From positions 5,411,501 through 5,475,500 of the forward strand of contig NZ_PEFF01000001.1 in NCBI RefSeq assembly GCF_002754375.1: DNA of 64,000 nt, read 5' to 3'. The notes below the pieces were generated by a model. It made no database searches, was not told the origin of the DNA, and saw only the letters and a program-made list of their open reading frames with translations. Made by a program: the position numbers and the translations under genes. The stretch's first letter is position 1. Every line of letters starts with the position of its first letter. The stretch comes from Variovorax sp. 54 (GTDB taxonomy: Bacteria > Pseudomonadota > Gammaproteobacteria > Burkholderiales > Burkholderiaceae_C). Below are positions 28,476 to 37,683 of this stretch, piece by piece.

Positions 28476-28492
28476 ATTTCCATAATGGAAAT
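28476..28492. promoter_or_regulatory. Perfect palindrome, candidate IclR operator
   Basis: ATTTCCATAATGGAAAT is a perfect 7-3-7 palindrome in the 202-base spacer between divergent dctP copy 2 and iclR copy 2. A further GGAAAGAATTTCC overlaps its left side, so two overlapping dyads exist. Its place and symmetry suit an IclR dimer site controlling one or both genes. Confidence 0.55.
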
Positions 28493-28577
28493 CCCTTCCC
28501 CGAGTTCTGATACGCTGGCGACCCACGAGCGGCGGGCCTCATCGCCCGCGTTGACGAGACGACACCCGGAGGACGAA

Positions 28578-29360
28578 ATGAGCGGAATACTGGAACGCAG
28601 CTTCAAGGTGCTGGAACATCTGGCGGAGCATCCCGAGGGGTGCGCGCTGTCGGCGTTGGCCAGCGAATTGCAGATTCCATTGAGTGCATCGCACCGATTG
28701 CTTGCGGAGCTCATCCGCTGCGGCTACGTGCGGCAAGAGGCGCGCGACGGCCACTACGTGCTGACCATCAAGCTGGTGTCGATCAGCCTGTCGTTCCTCA
28801 GCCGCTCGGGCATCGTCGACATCGCGCAGCCGTTGCTCGACCAGCTGGCCTCGACCTCGGGCGAGCTCGTGCGCCTGGCGGTGGTCGACGGTGAAGACCT
28901 GACCTTCGTCGCCAAGGCGCAGGGCGCCACGCACGGCCTGCGCTACGACCCCGACATGGGCTTGTCGGTGGCGCTCTCGTGCAGCGCGGCCGGGCACGCG
29001 TGGCTGTCCACCATGGGCGAAGACGACGCGATGGCGCTCGTCGCCAAGAAGGGGCTGGGCAAGCCCGAGGACTTCGGCCCCAAGGCACCGACCTCGCTCA
29101 AGGCCGTGATGGCTTTCGTGAAGGCGGCGCGCCAGCGCGGCTTCAGCATGATCAACGAGGTGTTCGCTCCCGCGATGACCGCCATGGCCGCGCCCGTGTT
29201 CGGCGCCGACGGCACGGCAATCGGGGTCGTCACCATCGCGGGCCCGTCGGTGCGGCTCACGCCGCAACGCATGGAAGCGCTCGGGCCGGCGCTGTGCCAG
29301 GCCGCCGAAGAGGTGGCGCGCGCCAGCGGGGCCTCGGCGTTGTTCAAGAAGAGGGCGTAG
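28578..29360 (+). CDS. IclR-family transcriptional regulator (copy 2)
   Basis: The product is 260 residues from ATG 28578 with GGAGGA just upstream. HTH segment ILERSFKVLEHLAEHPEG and IPLSASHRLLAELI; effector domain with GFSMINEVFAPAMTAMAAPV. It is the paralogue of the regulator at 13977 and sits in the mirrored position beside the near-identical dctP. The two regulators have diverged far more than their dctP neighbours, which argues for old duplication plus recent exchange between the dctP genes. A third dctP follows 45 bases downstream and is probably co-transcribed. Confidence 0.9.
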   Translation: MSGILERSFKVLEHLAEHPEGCALSALASELQIPLSASHRLLAELIRCGYVRQEARDGHYVLTIKLVSISLSFLSRSGIVDIAQPLLDQLASTSGELVRLAVVDGEDLTFVAKAQGATHGLRYDPDMGLSVALSCSAAGHAWLSTMGEDDAMALVAKKGLGKPEDFGPKAPTSLKAVMAFVKAARQRGFSMINEVFAPAMTAMAAPVFGADGTAIGVVTIAGPSVRLTPQRMEALGPALCQAAEEVARASGASALFKKRA

Positions 29361-29405
29361 GCCCTGCCGGTTTCACCACCCCCAAAAAGAGAAGGAGACA
29401 TCGCC

Positions 29406-30425
29406 ATGAAGACGAAGCATTCGAAGCGCACCCTGTTGATGGCCGCCGTGGCGGCGGCCGTTGCGTTCGCCGCCCCCGGCGCGTTCGCGCAGCTCAAGGA
29501 GCGCACCATCAAGTTCGCGTTCCAGAACCAGGCCGGCCATCCGCAGGCGCAGGGCGCGCAGAAGTTCGCCGACCTCGTGGCCGCGAAGTCGGGCGGCAAG
29601 ATCACCGTGAAGCTGTTCCCCGGCGGCACGCTCGGCGGCGACCTGCAGACCGTGTCGGCGCTGCAGGGCGGCACGGTGGAGATGACCGTGCTCAACGCCG
29701 GCATCCTGTCGGCGCAGGTGAAGGAGTTCGCGGCCTACGACTTCCCGTTCCTCTTCAACAGCGGCAAGGAAGCCGACGTGGTCACCGACGGGCCCTTCGG
29801 CCAGAAGATGATGGCCAAGCTGGAAGACAAGGCGCTGCACGGCCTGGGCTACTGGGACCTGGGCTTTCGCAACCTGACGAACAGCAAGCGCCCGATCGTC
29901 AAGGCCGACGACATCGCGGGCCTGAAGATCCGCGTGATCCAGTCGCCGATCTACATCGACATGTTCAGCGCGCTGGGCGCCAACGCCACGCCGCTGCCGT
30001 TCCCCGAGCTGTACCCGGCGCTCGACCAGAAGGCGGTCGACGGCCAGGAGAACCCGAACACGACCATCCTGTCGTCCAAGTTTGCGGAAGTGCAGAAGTA
30101 CATCACCCAGACCCGCCACATCTACAACCCGCAGGCGCTGCTGATCAGCCGCAAGACCTGGGACGGCATGAGCGCCGACGAAAAGAAGATCGTCAACGAG
30201 GCCGCCGCCGAAGCGACCGTGTTCCAGCGCCAGGCCTCGCGCGGCGCCGCCGACAGCGCACTCGACGCGCTCAAGAAGGCCGGCATGACCGTCTCCGAGC
30301 TGCCGCCCGAAGAGATGGCGAAGCTGCGCGCCAAGGTGAAGCCGGTGATCGACAAGTACACGGCCTCGGTCGGCGAGGCCACCGTCAAGGAGCTGATGGC
30401 GGAGATCGAGAAGGCGCGCAAGTAG
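29406..30425 (+). CDS. dctP: TRAP transporter solute-binding receptor, DctP family (third, diverged)
   Basis: The product has 339 residues with a signal peptide ending PGAFA. It shares GLGYWDLGFRNLTNSKRPI and LKIRVIQSPIY with the other two receptors but is only moderately similar overall, so it may bind a related but different acid. GAGAAGGAGA lies ahead of the ATG. It follows iclR copy 2 by 45 bases and has no permease partner of its own in the window. Confidence 0.92.
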   Translation: MKTKHSKRTLLMAAVAAAVAFAAPGAFAQLKERTIKFAFQNQAGHPQAQGAQKFADLVAAKSGGKITVKLFPGGTLGGDLQTVSALQGGTVEMTVLNAGILSAQVKEFAAYDFPFLFNSGKEADVVTDGPFGQKMMAKLEDKALHGLGYWDLGFRNLTNSKRPIVKADDIAGLKIRVIQSPIYIDMFSALGANATPLPFPELYPALDQKAVDGQENPNTTILSSKFAEVQKYITQTRHIYNPQALLISRKTWDGMSADEKKIVNEAAAEATVFQRQASRGAADSALDALKKAGMTVSELPPEEMAKLRAKVKPVIDKYTASVGEATVKELMAEIEKARK

Positions 30426-30432
30426 GCGCCGG

Positions 30433-30458
30433 GCGCGCAACGATTTTTCGTTGCGCGC
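30433..30458. terminator. Strong hairpin between convergent dctP and formaldehyde dehydrogenase
   Basis: A perfect 10-bp stem GCGCGCAACG / CGTTGCGCGC with loop ATTTTT lies 8 bases after the dctP stop and 18 bases before the end of the convergent gene. There is no long T-tract, so it may act as a two-way transcript end or a 3' stabiliser rather than a classical terminator. Confidence 0.5.
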
Positions 30459-30475
30459 GATGCCTTTGAACCGCG

Positions 30476-31582
<1,107 letters not shown>

Positions 31583-31619
31583 GGATGTCGGAGAAGTGGG
31601 TGTTTCGAACGGGGGATGG

Positions 31620-32657
31620 TCAAGCTGCGCATGGCTCGGCGGTTGCTGCCGTGGCCTGCCGGTCGCGTCGATCGCGTTGGTCGCGCAGTTGCGCTTCCGT
31701 ATCGCGAATCCAGTGGGCCAGGGCAACGCTGTGCTCGAACAATGAATAGCGTGCGCCATCGCCATAGTCGGGCAGATCGATGATCTCGGTCGTGACGTAG
31801 CGAAGCCGGCTGTCGGGGTTGTCGAGGTGCGCCGCCAGAACCTTGCGCACCACTTCCTTCGTGGGTTCGAGCTTGTAGGCGAACCATTCAGAGTGCCACT
31901 CACCGGGACGGGGGCGCATGAACGGGTATTGGCAAGCTCGCCCCATGCGCCCGTCGGGATGGGACGCCCAGAGGTTCCGCGGCCCGCCAGGCGCGACCGG
32001 GCGCACCGCGTGCCACAGCGTCATGTTTTCGGCGATCCAGAGGTCGACGATGTTGTCCGGCTCGAACGGATCGAGGATCAGCCGACCGGACTCGACATCG
32101 GCGCGAAGGTCGCACACGTCCTGTTCCTGCGGGCTCTCGAGCTTGATGAGCACATGGCTGTGGTCGAGCAGGAAGTTGAAGGGCATGCCCGCCTCGCGCA
32201 CCTTCCGGGCCACGGCCAACACGCGCCGCACATCCTCCGACCACATGTAGATGTGGACCTCGAAGGTAATGTCGATTCCCGTGCGCTGGCCCGCTTCGTA
32301 GGCCAACCGGTAGAACGCGACGACTTCATCGTCGCTCAGCGGATGGCCGTCCGCATGCTGGTTGAACAGCATGATGTTGTGGCATTCGCCGCCGGAGTTT
32401 CTTGTCAGCTGAATGTTCTTGAGCAGCAGTGCTTCGTCGCGTCCGGCGGTGTAGGTCCACAGGCCGGTGAGCATGGGCAGGTCGTGCTTTTCCGAGGCGC
32501 GCAGGTACTCGGCTTCCTGGCCCGGCTGTGGCAGGCGGTCGAAAAAGTCGAACACCCCCGAATGCTTGACCATGCGGAACTGTTCGTCGATCGACGGCGG
32601 CGAGCCGGGCGCGTGCTGAGCGCCGCGGCCGTTGCATCCCAATAGCAGTCGTTTCAT
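31620..32657 (-). CDS. Unassigned TIM-barrel-like protein in the demethylase cluster
   Basis: The product is 345 residues from ATG 32657, with AGGAG 9 bases before it. It begins [12 protein letters not shown] and has scattered acidic and His residues in strand ends ([47 protein letters not shown]). That layout resembles xylose-isomerase-like metal-binding TIM barrels, though I cannot assign a family with certainty. The C-terminal 20 residues are an Arg/Asp/Ala-rich tail. It lies 10 bases downstream of the Rieske oxygenase gene and 37 bases upstream of formaldehyde dehydrogenase, so it is very likely in the same transcript and acts on the same substrate or product. Confidence 0.6.
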   Translation of the reverse strand: MKRLLLGCNGRGAQHAPGSPPSIDEQFRMVKHSGVFDFFDRLPQPGQEAEYLRASEKHDLPMLTGLWTYTAGRDEALLLKNIQLTRNSGGECHNIMLFNQHADGHPLSDDEVVAFYRLAYEAGQRTGIDITFEVHIYMWSEDVRRVLAVARKVREAGMPFNFLLDHSHVLIKLESPQEQDVCDLRADVESGRLILDPFEPDNIVDLWIAENMTLWHAVRPVAPGGPRNLWASHPDGRMGRACQYPFMRPRPGEWHSEWFAYKLEPTKEVVRKVLAAHLDNPDSRLRYVTTEIIDLPDYGDGARYSLFEHSVALAHWIRDTEAQLRDQRDRRDRQATAATAEPCAA

Positions 32658-32667
32658 ATTTTTTCTC

Positions 32668-33723
32668 CTAGGCGCGCTGCAGCACGATGGGTTCGCCGGG
32701 CAGCGTGGCGGTCTCCTCTCGGGCAAGGCGTTCGAGCGCGCGGCGCACGCGCACCGAGGCGTTGTCGATGGCCAGGCGCAGCGAGCCGCTCTGCAGGTCG
32801 CCGCTGTTGCGCTGGATGGCGCCGAGCAGCACGCGGTCCTCGTCGAAGGTGTCGATGTAGGCGCGCCGCAGATTGGCGGACACCTCTTCGTCGCCGCGGG
32901 CAAAGGTGCGCAACACGAACCAGAAGTAGTGCGTGGCGTCGGCCGACTCCGGGGTGAGCATGGCGTACGACAGCGTCCGGTACTGGCGATCGCGCGAGGC
33001 ATCGTCGCGCGCGCTGCCGGCGTCCACCGCGCCCATGTCGACCAGCGAAATGTTGGGCAGGAAGAGCGAATAGAACTGCCAGCGGTCGACCAGGCCTGCA
33101 AAGTCGCCGTACTGCTGCATCACCGCCACCGGTTGCGAGTTCTCGATCCAGCGGCCGACGACGACGGTGTCGCCGTCCTGCTCGACAGCGAGGGGAACGT
33201 CGGCGGCGTCCACGCCGCCGATCGTCTTCTTATGGACGAAGCTCGTGTGTGCCGGATCGACCAGGTTGTCCAGAATGTTCTCGATGCTGGCCGGAAAGCG
33301 CGTGTACGGGCCCTCGATGCAGTCCCAGCCCACAGCGCCATGGTTCCTGCATTCGAACAGGCTGTCCGCGTCGGCTTTCGCGGCGTCGCCCGGCCAGAAC
33401 CACACCAGCCCGTAGCGTTCGACACACGGGTAGGAGCGCACCTTGGCGGTGGGCGGAATGTTGGCCTGGCTCGGAATGCGCACGCACGTTCCCGCGCAGT
33501 CGAACTCGAGGCCGTGGTAGGGGCAGGCCAGGACGTCACCCTTCAGCTCCCCGAGCGACAAGGGGGCGCCCTTGTGCGGACAGCGGTCGAGCAGCATGGC
33601 CGGTGTGCCGTCTTCCGTGCGGAACAATACGGCGCTCTCGCCGAAGAAGCTCCTGGCAAGCAGGGTCCGGCCCACTTCATTGCTCCAGGCGGCGGCATAC
33701 CAGCGATTCTTGATCCATTGCAT
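32668..33723 (-). CDS. Rieske non-haem iron oxygenase, VanA/demethylase type
   Basis: The product has 351 residues. The Rieske cluster is bound by CPHKGAPL (Cys48, His50) and CPYHGLEFD (Cys67, His70). The mononuclear iron site follows in DNLVDPAHTSFVH (Asp156, His159, His164). Size and spacing fit the single-component-oxygenase group that includes vanillate O-demethylase and methylxanthine N-demethylases rather than dihydroxylating ring dioxygenases. The reductase is encoded 27 bases upstream in the same direction. The natural substrate is unknown; the purine-type permease next door hints at a methylated purine or pyrimidine. Confidence 0.88.
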   Translation of the reverse strand: MQWIKNRWYAAAWSNEVGRTLLARSFFGESAVLFRTEDGTPAMLLDRCPHKGAPLSLGELKGDVLACPYHGLEFDCAGTCVRIPSQANIPPTAKVRSYPCVERYGLVWFWPGDAAKADADSLFECRNHGAVGWDCIEGPYTRFPASIENILDNLVDPAHTSFVHKKTIGGVDAADVPLAVEQDGDTVVVGRWIENSQPVAVMQQYGDFAGLVDRWQFYSLFLPNISLVDMGAVDAGSARDDASRDRQYRTLSYAMLTPESADATHYFWFVLRTFARGDEEVSANLRRAYIDTFDEDRVLLGAIQRNSGDLQSGSLRLAIDNASVRVRRALERLAREETATLPGEPIVLQRA

Positions 33724-33750
33724 CTGTGGTTTCTCCTGTGGTGTCAGTGG

Positions 33751-34719
33751 TCAGATGTCCAGCACGAGCCGCGCGCTCCGGGCGCGCGAAACGCAGATGC
33801 ACATCGTCTTGTTGCCGGCCTTCTGTTCCGGCGTCAGCGCGTAGTCCAGGTGCTCGGGCACGCCGTCGAGCACCGGCACGGCGCACGCCCCGCATTCGCC
33901 GCGACGGCAATCGAAGAGCGGGTCCAGGCCTGCGGCAATGAGGGTGTCGAGAATGCTGGTGGACTGCCCCACCTGCAGCCTGCGGTGCGACCGGGCCAGC
34001 TCGACTTCGAAGGGCGCATCGTCCGCCTTTACCGCCGGCGCGCTGAACAGTTCGAAGTGCAGCTGGCTGCGTGGCCAGCCGAGCGCCTCGCCCGTTGCCA
34101 GGACCGCATCGATCATGGGTTGCGGGCCGCAGACGTAGACATGCACACCGGGATGGGGCTGGGCAAGGAGGGTGCCCAGCGGCATGCCTTGCGACGGGTC
34201 GCCACCGTCGAAGTACAGGTGGGCCCGGTCGTCGTACGCCGTGTGCAGCCATTGCGCATAGGCCATGTTTTCAGGCGTGCGGGCGACGTAGTGCAATTCG
34301 AACGACTGGCCTGCGTCAGCGAGCACTTGCGCCATCGCGATGATCGGCGTGATGCCGATGCCGCCGGCCAGCAGCAGGTGCTGCGTGGCATCTGCTGCCA
34401 GCGCGAAATCGTTCTTCGGTGCGCAGGCGCGAAGCACCGTGCCGACGCGGACTTCCTCGCACATGTAGGCAGAACCGCCCGCGCTGGCCTGGGCGCGCTG
34501 CACGGCAATCCGGTAGAAGCCGGTCTGCTCGGTGGCGTTGATCAACGAGTAGCAGCGTTCGATGGCGCCTTGCGGACCAGGCAGAGTGAAACGCAGGTGT
34601 GCGCCGGCGTCGAAGCGCGGTAGCGGCGCGCCGTCACGGCTGCGCAATTCCAGCTCGCGGATGTGCGGGGTCAGCGTGCGCGCCGCCGTCACCTGCAGCA
34701 TCAATGCATCGTTGTCCAT
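33751..34719 (-). CDS. Phthalate-dioxygenase-reductase/VanB-type oxidoreductase
   Basis: The product is 322 residues from ATG 34719 with CAGGAGA before it. Domain order is FMN binding (CYSLINATEQTG), NAD binding (LLAGGIGITPIIAM, VYVCGPQPMID) and a C-terminal plant-type 2Fe-2S domain (CRRGECGACAVPVLDG, then CICVSRA). It passes electrons from NAD(P)H to the Rieske oxygenase at 32668. It is the first gene of the minus-strand operon, and its upstream region carries the duplicated palindromic element. Confidence 0.92.
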   Translation of the reverse strand: MDNDALMLQVTAARTLTPHIRELELRSRDGAPLPRFDAGAHLRFTLPGPQGAIERCYSLINATEQTGFYRIAVQRAQASAGGSAYMCEEVRVGTVLRACAPKNDFALAADATQHLLLAGGIGITPIIAMAQVLADAGQSFELHYVARTPENMAYAQWLHTAYDDRAHLYFDGGDPSQGMPLGTLLAQPHPGVHVYVCGPQPMIDAVLATGEALGWPRSQLHFELFSAPAVKADDAPFEVELARSHRRLQVGQSTSILDTLIAAGLDPLFDCRRGECGACAVPVLDGVPEHLDYALTPEQKAGNKTMCICVSRARSARLVLDI

Positions 34720-34801
34720 CGTGTCTCCTGTGCAGCTCGTGGGTCGAGCGTTGTTGCAGGCAACTCTAGCCAGCGAGCAGGACAGAAGCACCGGGGAACC
34801 T

Positions 34802-34899
34802 TCGATTCCGGGAACCGAGAAATCCGATAGTGCCGTGGCCGTGGCCGTGGCCTTGGCGCTGTCGATTCCGGGAATCGCAAAATCCGATAGTTCCCGGAA
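34802..34899. promoter_or_regulatory. Duplicated 30-bp element with internal palindrome, candidate operator array
   Basis: Two direct copies of a 30-base element, 27 of 30 bases matching, lie at 34802-34831 and 34862-34891, exactly 60 bases apart. Each holds CGATTCCGGGAAYCG; the second copy is a perfect 7-1-7 palindrome (34863-34877). The core appears a third time in reverse as TTCCCGGAA (34891-34899). The array lies in the 435-base spacer between the divergent reductase and NCS2 permease genes. Otherwise the spacer shows only a short GTGGCC repeat near 34834. The LysR protein at 36525 is the obvious candidate binder. Confidence 0.65.
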
Positions 34900-35154
34900 A
34901 ATGGCAAGGGAACGGGTGCGACCGCGGACAGGAAATGCCGCGGAAACCCGCATGGATGCTAGTTTCCACACGGATTCGATGGTGTCGCAGGAGCAGCTCG
35001 AGGACGTGAATGCGGCGGGAAAATAGGGCCCGCCCATGGATTGCAAACTGCGTTTCGAGGAACGACGATGGCGGCGCCGAAGCGACACCGTCGCGACGGC
35101 CGACCGGGGACGCAGACTTTCCCGCCCAGCACAAGAACCTACGAGACGCCGATC

Positions 35155-36498
35155 ATGAATCACCCGACCCGCAATGCCGTGCATCCTGTCGACGCATGGC
35201 TTCCTCCCGGCAAGAACCTGCTGCTCGCCTTGCAGCATCTGCTGGTGATGTACGCCGCCGCGGTATCCATCCCCATCGTGGTGGGCAACGCCATCGGGCT
35301 CGCGCACGATCAGATCGTGATGCTGATCAGTGCGGACCTGTTCGCCTGCGGCATTGCCACGCTGATCCAGACGGTCGGGTTCTGGAAGTTCGGCGTGCGC
35401 CTGCCGCTGATCCAGGGCTGCAGCTTCGTGGCCGTGACGCCCATGATCCTCATCGGCCAGGCGCACGGCATGCCGGCCGTCTATGGCGCGACGATTGCCG
35501 CCGGCATTTTCTGCATGCTCATTGCGCCGCTGTTCGGGAAGATCAAGCGCTTTTTCCCGCCCGTGGTGATGGGCACGACCATCTTGCTGATCGGCTTGTC
35601 GCTGATGCCGGTCGGCGTGCGCTGGGCCGCGGGCGGGGTGCCCAAGGCGGCCGACTACGGCTCGGTGGAGAACCTCACGCTGGCGGCGATCTCGCTGGGA
35701 TCGGTGTTGCTGATCTACGGCTTCGGCCGGGGCCTGCTTCGCAACACCGCAGTCCTGGTGGGGCTGCTGGTGGGCACCGCCGTCGCCGCGCTGATGGGCC
35801 GCACCGATTTCTCCAAGGTGGCAACCGAGGGCTGGTTCGGCGTCGTCACGCCGTTCGCCTTCGGCATGCCTGTCTTCGATCCGCTGTCGATCCTGCTGAT
35901 GTGCGTCGCGATGATGGTGATCATCACCGAGGTGACGGCGGACTTCTTTGCCGTCGGGGAAATGGTCGGCAAGGAAATCGGCGACCAGGAGATTGCCAAT
36001 GGCCTGCGCGCCGACGGCCTGTCCACCGTGCTCGGCGGCGTTCTCAACACCTTCCCGTACTGCGCCTACAACGCCAACGTCGGGCTCGTTGCGATGTCCG
36101 GAGTGCGCAGTCGATGGGTGGTCGCGACGACGGGTGTCCTGCTACTGGTGCTGGGCATGTTCCCGAAGCTGGCCGCCGTGTTCGCCTCGATGCCGCTGGC
36201 CGTGCTCGGCGGTGCGGCCATCGTGATGTTCGCGATGATCGCCACCACCGGCATCCGGATTCTCGGCAAGGTGGACCTCAAGAACGGCAACAACGCGCTG
36301 GTGATCGCTGCCAGCCTTGGTGTCGGCATGATCACGGTGGCGGTGCCGGGCTTCTACGAGAAGCTCGACGGCACGATCAAGCTCTTCCTGCACAGCGGAA
36401 TCACGACGGGCTGCGTCACCGCCATCGTGCTCAACGCGCTGTTCAATGGCAAGGCAAGAGGAGCCGACACAGCGGCGCAGCCTGCGCCCGTGGTGTAG
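35155..36498 (+). CDS. NCS2-family purine/pyrimidine permease (xanthine/urate type)
   Basis: The product is 447 residues from ATG 35155 (MNHPTRNAVHPVDAWLPPGK); the frame extends upstream to 35041 but that part is not conserved-looking. About 12 to 14 membrane segments. NCS2 landmarks: LLALQHLLVMYAAAVSIPI at the start, LPLIQGCSFVAVTPMI, the substrate-site helix with ITEVTADFFAVGE, and LNTFPYCAYNANVGLVAMSG. These match bacterial xanthine/uric-acid carriers. It is divergent from the Rieske operon and followed 26 bases later by a LysR gene. It suggests that the cluster's substrate is a purine-like compound. Confidence 0.9.
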   Translation: MNHPTRNAVHPVDAWLPPGKNLLLALQHLLVMYAAAVSIPIVVGNAIGLAHDQIVMLISADLFACGIATLIQTVGFWKFGVRLPLIQGCSFVAVTPMILIGQAHGMPAVYGATIAAGIFCMLIAPLFGKIKRFFPPVVMGTTILLIGLSLMPVGVRWAAGGVPKAADYGSVENLTLAAISLGSVLLIYGFGRGLLRNTAVLVGLLVGTAVAALMGRTDFSKVATEGWFGVVTPFAFGMPVFDPLSILLMCVAMMVIITEVTADFFAVGEMVGKEIGDQEIANGLRADGLSTVLGGVLNTFPYCAYNANVGLVAMSGVRSRWVVATTGVLLLVLGMFPKLAAVFASMPLAVLGGAAIVMFAMIATTGIRILGKVDLKNGNNALVIAASLGVGMITVAVPGFYEKLDGTIKLFLHSGITTGCVTAIVLNALFNGKARGADTAAQPAPVV

Positions 36499-36524
36499 TC
36501 TTGGCGCCCGTTGGAGGCGTGGCC

Positions 36525-37490
36525 ATGAAAGTTCTGAGCGACCAGTTGGATGGGTTTCTTCTGCGCCTTCTGGTCGCGGTGGTCGAGGAAAAGAGCGTGT
36601 CGCGCGCCGCCCACCGGCTCAATCTGCCGCAGTCGACGGTCAGCGCCGGGTTGACGCGGCTGCGTGCCATATTCAACGACCCCTTGCTTGTGCGTGGCCG
36701 CAATTCCATGGTGCCCACCGACCGCATGGTGACGCTCTATGACCGGCTGCGCGGCCTGTCCGAAGAGATGGAGGCGCTCTGCGCCACGCGGTCCGAAACC
36801 GAACCCACTGAAATCACGCGCGAGTTCCACATCGGGGCCATGGACTATGTGAGTTCCCGCTTCATCCCCGACATCATCGCGCGCCTCCTTCGGGAAATGC
36901 CGCACGCGTCGATCCATATCCACCCGCTCCCGCTCGATGTCGACTATCAGGAAGACCTGGAGAACGGCGTGCTCGACCTGGTGATCGGCAACTCCGCCAT
37001 GCCTGCGGAGAATCTTCACCTGTACCCGCTTTTCGAGGACGAAATCGTCTGCCTCGTGCGCCAGGGCCATCCCTTACTGCGCACCGGTGTCACGCAGGCG
37101 GCCTACCTGGAAGCGGACCATCTCGGCCTGATTCCGGTCAACGCGAACCAGCTGGGCGTGATCGACGCCTACCTGGCCCAGGTCGGGCTGCGCCGCCGGG
37201 TGAAGGTGGTGCTGCCTTACTTCAACAATGTGCCCAACCTGCTGGCGCAATCCGACCTGGTCTTCACCACCTGTCGGCGCTTTGCGCAAGCACACGCCGA
37301 GGGCTCACCGCTTCAGATCGTGGCTGCGCCGATCGACTTTCCGGCGATGCGTTTTCACCTCCTGTGGCACGAGCGGACGCATCGGTCCGTCGCATGCCGC
37401 CAGATGCGCGAGCTGGTCGCCGGGGCCATCGGTCGATCGACCGCGTCGCCCCCCGCCGGCGACGGCCCGTCTTCGGCTTCGACGCCTTGA
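36525..37490 (+). CDS. LysR-family regulator of the Rieske/permease cluster
   Basis: The product is 321 residues from ATG 36525 with TTGGAGGCG upstream. The N-terminal HTH is read in EKSVSRAAHRLNLPQSTVS, and the effector domain begins near REFHIGAMDYVSSRF, a form seen in the NodD/NahR-like group of LysR proteins. It ends in a disordered Ser/Pro/Ala tail. It follows the permease by 26 bases, probably in one transcript, and is the best candidate to bind the duplicated palindrome at 34802-34899. Confidence 0.9.
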   Translation: MKVLSDQLDGFLLRLLVAVVEEKSVSRAAHRLNLPQSTVSAGLTRLRAIFNDPLLVRGRNSMVPTDRMVTLYDRLRGLSEEMEALCATRSETEPTEITREFHIGAMDYVSSRFIPDIIARLLREMPHASIHIHPLPLDVDYQEDLENGVLDLVIGNSAMPAENLHLYPLFEDEIVCLVRQGHPLLRTGVTQAAYLEADHLGLIPVNANQLGVIDAYLAQVGLRRRVKVVLPYFNNVPNLLAQSDLVFTTCRRFAQAHAEGSPLQIVAAPIDFPAMRFHLLWHERTHRSVACRQMRELVAGAIGRSTASPPAGDGPSSASTP

Positions 37491-37643
37491 ATCCAGCGTT
37501 TCCTGGCCCGCTGCGACCGCGTGCCGCCCGACCCCCGCAATGTTTCAAGTTGGGGCGTCACCACACCAGGCACCCCAAACGACGCACCTTCTGAGGGCTT
37601 TTCGCCTCAATCTGGTTCTCCAATCCGGCAAAATGCAGGATTC

Positions 37644-37657
37644 GCATAAGGTTATGC
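37644..37657. promoter_or_regulatory. Perfect palindrome upstream of gdhA
   Basis: GCATAAGGTTATGC is a perfect 6-2-6 palindrome, 26 bases before the gdhA start and within the 193-base spacer after the LysR gene. The location suits a repressor or nitrogen-response operator. The binding protein cannot be named from the sequence. Confidence 0.4.
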
Positions 37658-37683
37658 ACCGTTTTGGAAAACAGAGGATTGGA

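Noticed and set aside
13977..29360. Composite transposon or genomic island bounded by inverted repeats
   Set aside because: The inverted sequences are complete dctP genes; no transposase, integrase, target duplication or tRNA edge is seen.
35010..36520. Long upstream extension of the LysR frame through the permease gene
   Set aside because: It is an Arg/Gly-rich shadow of the permease; the LysR HTH begins properly at ATG 36525.
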